Of a stretch of DNA of 10,369 nucleotides, positions 1 through 4,440 are shown one piece after another (the first letter of the stretch is position 1; each line of letters opens with the position of its first letter). The notes under the pieces are model-generated. The model was not told the DNA's origin. It made no database searches and was given only the letters and a program-made list of their open reading frames with translations. The stretch covers positions 1 to 10,369 of the forward strand of contig JAAZDL010000091.1 in NCBI GenBank assembly GCA_012512795.1, written 5' to 3'. Made by a program: the position numbers and the translations under genes. The DNA is from Mycoplasmatota bacterium. Its GTDB lineage: Bacteria; Bacillota_I; Bacilli_A; RF39; UBA660.

Positions 1-51
1 ATCCTGCGAGACTCAACTCTCGTGCCGGTTCAATTCCGGCCTTAGGCACCA
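1..51 (+). tRNA. tRNA-Leu, 3' part only
   Basis: This is the 3' end of a type II tRNA whose 5' half and anticodon lie before the window. Visible parts are a long variable arm (CGAGA 7-11 pairing TCTCG 18-22), a perfect 5-bp T stem (24-28 with 36-40), the acceptor 3' strand CTTAGGC (41-47), A at the discriminator position (48) and encoded CCA (49-51). The long variable arm with A73 and a GCC-type acceptor end fits Leu; Ser would have G73. The isoacceptor cannot be read. Confidence 0.85.
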
Positions 52-80
52 ATTAAATTTTTTTATGAATTTAAAATTAT

Positions 81-173
81 GGAGAAATACCCAAGTCTGG
101 TTGAAGGGACCGGTCTTGAAAACCGGGAGGTCAAGAAATTGGCGCAGGGGTTCGAATCCCTTTTCCTCCGCCA
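81..173 (+). tRNA. tRNA-Ser (UGA)
   Basis: Complete type II tRNA with encoded CCA (171-173) and G discriminator (170). The anticodon stem CCGGT/ACCGG encloses loop CTTGAAA, giving anticodon TGA for UCN Ser codons. The variable arm pairs GTCAA with TTGGC and the T loop is TTCGAAT. The acceptor stem GGAGAAA/TTCCTCC has one A-C mismatch (A85 with C165, tRNA positions 5:68). It lies 29 bp after tRNA-Leu and belongs to the same array. Confidence 0.96.
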
Positions 174-188
174 ATCTTAATTTAATAT

Positions 189-265
189 CGCGGGATGGAG
201 CAGTTCGGTAGCTCGCTGGGCTCATAACCCAGAGGTCGTTGGTTCAAATCCAGCTCCCGCAACCA
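189..265 (+). tRNA. initiator tRNA-Met (CAU)
   Basis: Anticodon CAT sits in loop CTCATAA. Two initiator hallmarks are present: the unpaired C1-A72 end (C189 opposite A261) and three consecutive G-C pairs at the base of the anticodon stem (GGG/CCC). The sequence closely resembles bacterial formyl-methionyl initiator tRNAs. CCA is encoded (263-265). It is the third gene of the array. Confidence 0.97.
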
Positions 266-270
266 AAAAT

Positions 271-346
271 GGTTCCGTGGTGTAGTGGTTATCACACTCG
301 CCTGTCACGCGAGGGATCGTGGGTTCAAGTCCCATCGGAACCGCCA
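271..346 (+). tRNA. tRNA-Asp (GUC)
   Basis: Complete cloverleaf with a perfect acceptor stem GGTTCCG/CGGAACC, anticodon stem CTCGC/GCGAG and loop CTGTCAC, giving anticodon GTC. Discriminator G343 is the expected Asp identity base and CCA is encoded (344-346). Only five bases separate it from the initiator tRNA. Confidence 0.97.
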
Positions 347-349
347 TTT

Positions 350-425
350 GGCTTCATAGCTCAGTTGGCAGAGCACAAGACTGAAAATCTTGGTGTCGTT
401 GGTTCGATTCCAACTGAAGCCACCA
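350..425 (+). tRNA. tRNA-Phe (GAA)
   Basis: Complete cloverleaf: acceptor GGCTTCA/TGAAGCC, anticodon stem CAAGA/TCTTG with loop CTGAAAA (anticodon GAA), T stem GTTGG/CCAAC, A discriminator and encoded CCA (423-425). It is the last gene of the first array and is followed at once by a terminator. Confidence 0.97.
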
Positions 426-437
426 TTTTTAAAATTT

Positions 438-458
438 GCTCAGTAATTGAGCTTTTTT
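438..458 (+). terminator. Intrinsic terminator of the first tRNA array
   Basis: Stem GCTCA (438-442) and TGAGC (448-452) with loop GTAAT, followed by a six-T run. It lies 12 bases after the CCA of tRNA-Phe. The following bases up to about 517 show no gene or clear signal. Confidence 0.85.
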
Positions 459-517
459 ATTTCATATTAAGAAAAATATATATTAATTAAATAACTTAAA
501 ATAATGAATATTTTTTC

Positions 518-546
518 TTGTAATAGACAAAAACTTGTGCTATAAT
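518..546 (+). promoter_or_regulatory. Promoter of the Arg-Pro tRNA pair
   Basis: The -35-like TTGTAA (518-523), an exact 17-bp spacer and -10 TATAAT (541-546) with an extended TGC (538-540) form a strong sigma-A-type promoter. Transcription should start near 552-554, giving a leader of about 60 nt before tRNA-Arg. Confidence 0.85.
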
Positions 547-576
547 CTTATTTGTATCAAGAAATGTGCTTGAGGA

Positions 577-592
577 GACATATTATTATGTC
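577..592 (+). other. Leader hairpin before tRNA-Arg
   Basis: GACATA (577-582) pairs with TATGTC (587-592) around a four-base loop TTAT, inside the leader between the promoter and tRNA-Arg. It has no T tract, so it is not a terminator. A role in 5' processing of the tRNA precursor is possible, but nothing in the sequence proves it. Confidence 0.4.
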
Positions 593-611
593 CTTAGTCT
601 TAAGTGATCAT

Positions 612-688
612 GCACTCATAGCTCAACTGGATAGAGCATTTGACTACGGATCAAAAGGTTAGGGGTTCGAATCCTCCTGAGTGCACCA
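612..688 (+). tRNA. tRNA-Arg (ACG)
   Basis: Acceptor GCACTCA/TGAGTGC is perfect. The anticodon stem TTTGA/TCAAA encloses loop CTACGGA with anticodon ACG, which in bacteria is normally deaminated to ICG by TadA to read CGU/C/A. The T stem AGGGG/CCTCC carries an A-C mismatch at its outer pair (A661 with C677, positions 49:65) and one G-T pair. CCA is encoded (686-688). It is the first gene of the second tRNA unit. Confidence 0.96.
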
Positions 689-693
689 GATAT

Positions 694-770
694 CGGGAAG
701 TGGCTCAACTTGGTAGAGCATTTGGTTTGGGACCAAGGGGTTGCAGGTTCAAATCCTGTCTTCCCGACCA
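694..770 (+). tRNA. tRNA-Pro (UGG)
   Basis: Acceptor CGGGAAG/CTTCCCG, anticodon loop TTTGGGA (anticodon TGG), T stem GCAGG/CCTGT with one G-T pair, A discriminator and encoded CCA (768-770). It follows tRNA-Arg by five bases and is the last gene of this unit. Confidence 0.97.
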
Positions 771-802
771 TGAGCAAAAATCTCCTTTTAGGAGTGATAT
801 AT

Positions 803-832
803 AAACTACAATTTAATATTGTAGTTTTTATT
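803..832 (+). terminator. Terminator of the Arg-Pro tRNA unit
   Basis: A 10-bp stem AAACTACAAT (803-812) pairs with ATTGTAGTTT (818-827) around a 5-base loop and runs into a T tract. A smaller hairpin CTCCT/AGGAG (782-794) lies just upstream without a T run. Together they close the tRNA unit before the next gene. Confidence 0.85.
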
Positions 833-847
833 TGTTTTAAAAGATGC

Positions 848-853
848 TATTAT
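848..853 (+). promoter_or_regulatory. Probable extended -10 element for the 871 gene
   Basis: TATTAT (848-853) is preceded by TGC (845-847), the same extended -10 form seen at 538-546 and before 1603. No good -35 is visible at the 17-bp position because it falls in the terminator T run. Transcription would start near 860, at the Shine-Dalgarno-like GGTGA (860-864), so the mRNA leader would be very short. Confidence 0.45.
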
Positions 854-870
854 TTAAATGGTGAATTAAA

Positions 871-1506
871 ATGAATGAATTAGATTTATTAACAAATAAA
901 ATTAAAGAGTTACTTATGAATAATAAATATCTATCTTCTTATGAAAAAAGAAAATTAATATATAATTATTTATATAAAATATTAAGTTTTGACTTTGAGG
1001 AATTAAAAAATAATAGTAAAGATATAAATAAACAACTAAAAGATGTTTTAATTCTAGGCAAAGGAGTATGTAATTCAATATCTTATGTGTATAAACTTAT
1101 GCTTGAAGAAGCTGGAATATATAGTGCTGTATTATTTTGCAAAGATGAGGAAGACGATCATACTATATTATTAGTTGCTAATGATGATGATACTTTTTCA
1201 TTTGATGATTTGTCTATAGCTCTTTATTTTAAAGAAAAAAATCAAGTTGAAAAATATAAAAGATTTGATTATGATTTATTTGATGCAATTAGTATGAACC
1301 AAGGTGTTAATAATATAAGGGATGATTCTAAATATATTCTTTTCCCCTCTTCTGGAGTTAATTATTTCTTTTTAAAGAATAATGATAAGACAAATAGTAT
1401 AAAACCATCTTTCTTTAATGAAACAGATTCTATGACTAGTATTATTAGTAATATTAAAAGTGTTAAAAAAGACAGTTTTAATCAAAAAGAAGTTAAAAAG
1501 TTGTAA
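871..1506 (+). CDS. Transglutaminase-like (papain-fold) protein
   Basis: This 211-residue protein has no signal peptide or membrane segment, so it is probably cytoplasmic. Its core resembles the transglutaminase-like superfamily: Cys67 at the start of a helix in GKGVCNSIS, His97 in DDHTILLV and Asp112/Asp113 in SFDDLS, in the order and spacing of the Cys-His-Asp triad. The N-terminal 60 residues are helical and charged. The last 50 are Ser/Lys/Asn-rich and may be disordered. GGTGA (860-864) supports the start. In bacteria such folds act as peptidases, amidases or cross-linking enzymes, and the substrate here is unknown. It sits alone between a tRNA terminator and the promoter of the surface-protein operon, and no strong terminator follows it. 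The fold call rests on the three motif residues only. Confidence 0.65.
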   Translation: MNELDLLTNKIKELLMNNKYLSSYEKRKLIYNYLYKILSFDFEELKNNSKDINKQLKDVLILGKGVCNSISYVYKLMLEEAGIYSAVLFCKDEEDDHTILLVANDDDTFSFDDLSIALYFKEKNQVEKYKRFDYDLFDAISMNQGVNNIRDDSKYILFPSSGVNYFFLKNNDKTNSIKPSFFNETDSMTSIISNIKSVKKDSFNQKEVKKL

Positions 1507-1544
1507 AAAAGTAATGTTTTTGTAAAATATGCTATTAAAAACAG

Positions 1545-1573
1545 TTGTATAGTACTTTTTCATTTGCTATAAT
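1545..1573 (+). promoter_or_regulatory. Promoter of the surface-protein operon
   Basis: TTGTAT (1545-1550), a 17-bp spacer and TATAAT (1568-1573) with extended TGC (1565-1567). It is the best promoter before the TasA-like gene and the only clear one before the terminator at 6824. The start would be near 1580, leaving a leader of about 23 nt with a full Shine-Dalgarno site. Confidence 0.85.
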
Positions 1574-1589
1574 TATGTTAATGATAGAT

Positions 1590-1596
1590 AGGAGGT
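1590..1596 (+). promoter_or_regulatory. Strong ribosome binding site (AGGAGGT)
   Basis: This is a seven-base full match to the anti-Shine-Dalgarno, six bases before ATG 1603. It is the strongest such site in the window and suggests the small secreted protein is the most heavily translated product of the operon. Confidence 0.85.
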
Positions 1597-1602
1597 AAGG
1601 AA

Positions 1603-2169
1603 ATGGAGCAAAAATTAAAAGTTCAAACTACATTAATAATTATATTGGTGGTGTTTGTATTAACGATGTCAATAGGTTTTGCTGCAACTGCATATGTTCA
1701 AATGTTAAATTTTAATGGTACTGCTAATGTTACTGCAGCATCATGGGAAATAGCTTTTGATCAAGCAAGTTATACTGAGTCTACTGGAAGTGTGGCTGCT
1801 ACAACTCATTCTTTAACTGGAACAACTATGAGCTATAGTGTTGCTTTGGTTAGTCCTGGGGATTTTTATGAATTTACTGTTAATGTTAAAAACACTGGTA
1901 CTTTTAGTGCTAATTTAAAATCATTGACTATGAGTGGATTGACAGCTGCTCAAGATAAATATGTTACTTATCAAATAACATATAATAATGGAACAACTTA
2001 TACCACTTCAGATCCAAATATTTCTGGAGTTGTACTTCTTAAAAATACTGGTACAGCAAGTGTGAAAGTAAGAATTGAATATGTACAACCTGCAGATGAA
2101 GATGATTTACCAGTAACTGATCAACAATTAAATTTAATAGCAAGTTTAACTTATCAACAAGTTCAATAA
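1603..2169 (+). CDS. TasA/camelysin-like secreted protein with SipW-type signal
   Basis: This 188-residue exported protein resembles the TasA/CalY (camelysin, peptidase M73-like) family, whose Bacillus members form extracellular matrix fibres. Residues 1-7 are basic/polar, about 8-26 form a hydrophobic helix, and a small-residue cleavage region (GFAATAY) follows, typical of SipW-dependent signal peptides. The rest is Thr/Ser/Val-rich with alternating beta strands, including the VSPGDFYEFTVNVKNTGT stretch (about residues 85-102) that marks this family. There are no Cys residues. The adjacent signal peptidase gene supports a dedicated processing role. Its promoter and ribosome site are strong and a hairpin overlaps its stop, so it is probably made in excess over the rest of the operon. 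I infer it is the main subunit of a surface fibre or matrix; protease activity is not expected. Confidence 0.82.
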   Translation: MEQKLKVQTTLIIILVVFVLTMSIGFAATAYVQMLNFNGTANVTAASWEIAFDQASYTESTGSVAATTHSLTGTTMSYSVALVSPGDFYEFTVNVKNTGTFSANLKSLTMSGLTAAQDKYVTYQITYNNGTTYTTSDPNISGVVLLKNTGTASVKVRIEYVQPADEDDLPVTDQQLNLIASLTYQQVQ

Positions 2170-2184
2170 AAATTGAACTTGTTT
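2156..2184 (+). promoter_or_regulatory. 12-bp hairpin over the stop of the TasA-like gene
   Basis: AACAAGTTCAAT (2156-2167) pairs perfectly with ATTGAACTTGTT (2172-2183) around loop AAAA, and the TAA stop (2167-2169) is inside it. Only three Ts in a row follow (2182-2184), then C, so termination should be partial at most. The next gene's ribosome site starts at 2189. It probably acts as an attenuator or a 3' mRNA stabiliser that sets a high ratio of fibre protein to peptidase. Confidence 0.65.
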
Positions 2185-2200
2185 CGTTAGGTGGAGAGTT

Positions 2201-3370
2201 ATGAAGACAATCAAGAAAAGCTTATATTTATTTGAATTAGTAATTCTTATCTTTACTATATTATATTATTTTGTTGTATTAAAAAGCTTTAGTGAATTTT
2301 CTAATATTATCAATATAGTCTTTTGGGTTATATTAAGTTTAATATTAGTTATCAAATATCGATTTCCAAAAGATAAGAATCATTATAAAGCAAGTGCTAT
2401 TAGAACTGTAATTATTGGGCTACTTGTTTATTTGATAGTTATTTATTCTATTGGAATATTTACTGGTTTTCAACATTTTGTATATTCAAGATCTTTTGTA
2501 AATATAATTAAAAATACTACGCCAGTTCTAATATTAATTTTATCAAGAACTGTTATAAGATATGTTATTTCAAAAAATAGTGTTAACGATTTAAAACCAA
2601 TAATAATATTAACTATTCAATTTATTCTTTTTGATATTTTATTAGCTGCTAATTATTATAGTTTTCATAATGTTGAACAAATATTTAATTTTATATGCTT
2701 AATATGTTTGTCTTATATATCAAGAGAAATGTTATATAGTTATTTAACATATAACATTAGTTATGTTCCAAGTTTGATATTACAGCTTGCTTTTGGCTTG
2801 TATGCTTATATTTTGCCTTTCTTTCCAGATTTAGGTAATTATGTTACATCAATATTTGGAATCTTTCTACCTTATTTTCTATATAGATCGATTGAAAAAA
2901 CACAAAGAAAAGATAATAAAAAGAAAAAACTTGTTGTACAAACTACCTCTAGACTTGTATTCCTTATAATATTATTTATACTATCAGTTAATGTAGCTTT
3001 AGTTTCTGGTACATTTTCTCATAAAATAATAGCTATAGCATCTGATTCTATGTATCCAACATATAAACGCGGAGATGCGGTTATTTTTAAGAAAATAGAA
3101 AAATACGGAATAGATAAAATAGAAGAAGGGGATATTATAATCTTTATTCAAAAAGATATAATAATAACACATAGAGTAATAAAAGTTAAGAAAAATAATA
3201 GTGGAAGCTATTTTAAAACTAAAGGAGATAATAATACATACGAAGATGATTTTAATGTCTATTCGAAAGATGTAGTAGGAATAGTCAAATATGTAGTACC
3301 TGTTGCTGGATATCCAACTTTGTGGATGGGAGATATGTTTAAAGCATTAGGAGAAAATAATGAAAAATAA
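2201..3370 (+). CDS. SipW-type signal peptidase I with polytopic membrane domain
   Basis: Type I signal peptidase of the archaeal/ER-like (SipW, S26B) kind, which uses Ser-His rather than Ser-Lys. The catalytic region is C-terminal: Ser283 in ASDSMYPT, His324 in THRV (in place of the eubacterial Lys) and Asp343 in TKGDNN. GDAVIFKKI and EGDIIIFI are the usual strands between them. At 389 residues it is about twice the length of Bacillus SipW. The extra N-terminal 250 residues contain roughly eight hydrophobic helices, then a Lys-rich linker (about 236-246) and one more helix (250-270) before the active site. AGGTGGAG (2189-2196) serves ATG 2201. It lies between two genes with SipW-type signals, so it very likely cleaves both. 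The role of the extra membrane domain is unknown; substrate or partner docking is possible. Confidence 0.9.
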   Translation: MKTIKKSLYLFELVILIFTILYYFVVLKSFSEFSNIINIVFWVILSLILVIKYRFPKDKNHYKASAIRTVIIGLLVYLIVIYSIGIFTGFQHFVYSRSFVNIIKNTTPVLILILSRTVIRYVISKNSVNDLKPIIILTIQFILFDILLAANYYSFHNVEQIFNFICLICLSYISREMLYSYLTYNISYVPSLILQLAFGLYAYILPFFPDLGNYVTSIFGIFLPYFLYRSIEKTQRKDNKKKKLVVQTTSRLVFLIILFILSVNVALVSGTFSHKIIAIASDSMYPTYKRGDAVIFKKIEKYGIDKIEEGDIIIFIQKDIIITHRVIKVKKNNSGSYFKTKGDNNTYEDDFNVYSKDVVGIVKYVVPVAGYPTLWMGDMFKALGENNEK

Positions 3371-4430
3371 TGAAAATAATACAATTATAAATAAAAAGAA
3401 ATATGTTTTTCAATATATTTTGCTTTTTGTTGTGATATTATTTTTATGTTTTTCTAGTTTTATTATGATAAAAAAAGGTTTTAATAATTATCAAAAAATA
3501 AATATTGATTATGTTAAAACAAGTAAAATTAATTACAAAGTACATTTAAAAGACAACAATTTTTTTGATGATTCTTTTTTAGATGAAAATAAAATTTATA
3601 TTACTAGTTTAATAGATAATCTAGATATTTCATTTAACTATAATATGAATTATAGTGAGTTTGTATCTGGAAAATATTCTTATTATATAGTTGCGACAGT
3701 CTCAGCAAATATAATAAATAATACTGAAGAGAGTTATTGGTCAAAAGATTATAGATTAACAGATGAAAAAACTTCAACTTTTTCTAGTCAAAATATGTTT
3801 GATATAACAGAAAATATTAAAGTAGATTATCAAAACTATAATGAAATTCTTTCTCTTTTCAAAAAGACATACGGTTTATCAACTGATGGAAACTTAAAAA
3901 TTAAATTGGTTGTGTCTAGCACAGTTAGTAGCGATAAAATATCTGAAGAGATAATTTTTGATTCAGTAGAAGAACTAGATATTCCTTTGTCTCAACTTTC
4001 TGTTGAAGTAAAAATAAATACAAATAATAATAAAGTAAAAAAATCAGTTAGTGAAAAAGAAACACTTAATGACCCAATATATTTAGTATTAAAAGTTGCA
4101 GGTATATCTACTGCTCTTCTAAGTGTGGCCTTAACAATTATACTTGTTAATTCTATAAGAAGAATAAAAAAACATAGAGATCTTTATGTTTCTAAATTGA
4201 AAAAAATATTATCTACATATGATAGTATTATAGTTAATTCTGAGACTTTGCCTCAATATGATGAGAAGACTGTTGTTAAAGTAAAAAGTTTTGAAGAATT
4301 AATGGATGCTCATAGTGAAGTTAGAATGCCTATCAATTTTATTGAAAATAAAAAGAGAAAAAAGAGTACTTTTATGCTTATTTCTCCAAGTTGTACATGG
4401 ATTTACGTATTAAATGAAGATGATTTATAA
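3360..4430 (+). CDS. Two-TM membrane protein, DUF5305-like
   Basis: This 356-residue protein has a TM helix near residues 17-38, an extracytoplasmic beta-rich region of about 200 residues, a second TM helix near 241-264 and a cytoplasmic C-terminal domain. The tail carries YDSIIV (287-292), a VVKVKSFEELMDAHSE segment and a PI (324-325) before a basic turn. This resembles DUF5305, a family known in archaea and Bacillota and often near SipW-type peptidases. The start overlaps the signal peptidase gene by 11 bp. AGGAG (3349-3353), six bases ahead, supports ATG 3360. Tight coupling suggests that it and the peptidase are made together. I infer a role in assembly or anchoring of the operon's secreted proteins. 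No enzymatic motif is visible, and the DUF assignment is from memory of the pattern. Confidence 0.7.
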   Translation: MKNNENNTIINKKKYVFQYILLFVVILFLCFSSFIMIKKGFNNYQKINIDYVKTSKINYKVHLKDNNFFDDSFLDENKIYITSLIDNLDISFNYNMNYSEFVSGKYSYYIVATVSANIINNTEESYWSKDYRLTDEKTSTFSSQNMFDITENIKVDYQNYNEILSLFKKTYGLSTDGNLKIKLVVSSTVSSDKISEEIIFDSVEELDIPLSQLSVEVKINTNNNKVKKSVSEKETLNDPIYLVLKVAGISTALLSVALTIILVNSIRRIKKHRDLYVSKLKKILSTYDSIIVNSETLPQYDEKTVVKVKSFEELMDAHSEVRMPINFIENKKRKKSTFMLISPSCTWIYVLNEDDL

Positions 4431-4440
4431 GGAATAAAAA

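Noticed and set aside
239..490. Open frame on the + strand across the tRNA array, and one on the - strand at 13-225
   Set aside because: Both lie on well-formed tRNA genes; frames without stops are expected there because tRNAs are GC-rich.
588..663. Short frame from ATG 588 with GAGGAG ahead, as a possible leader peptide
   Set aside because: It runs through most of tRNA-Arg, and the purine run is part of the leader hairpin. No sign of coding.
1507..1544. AAAAA/TTTTT hairpin after the transglutaminase-like gene as a terminator
   Set aside because: The stem is only A-T pairs of about five bases with no following T run.
1372..1563. Minus-strand frame; likewise 4938-5129 and 8416-8766
   Set aside because: Each lies opposite a real gene, with no ribosome site and no recognisable protein pattern.
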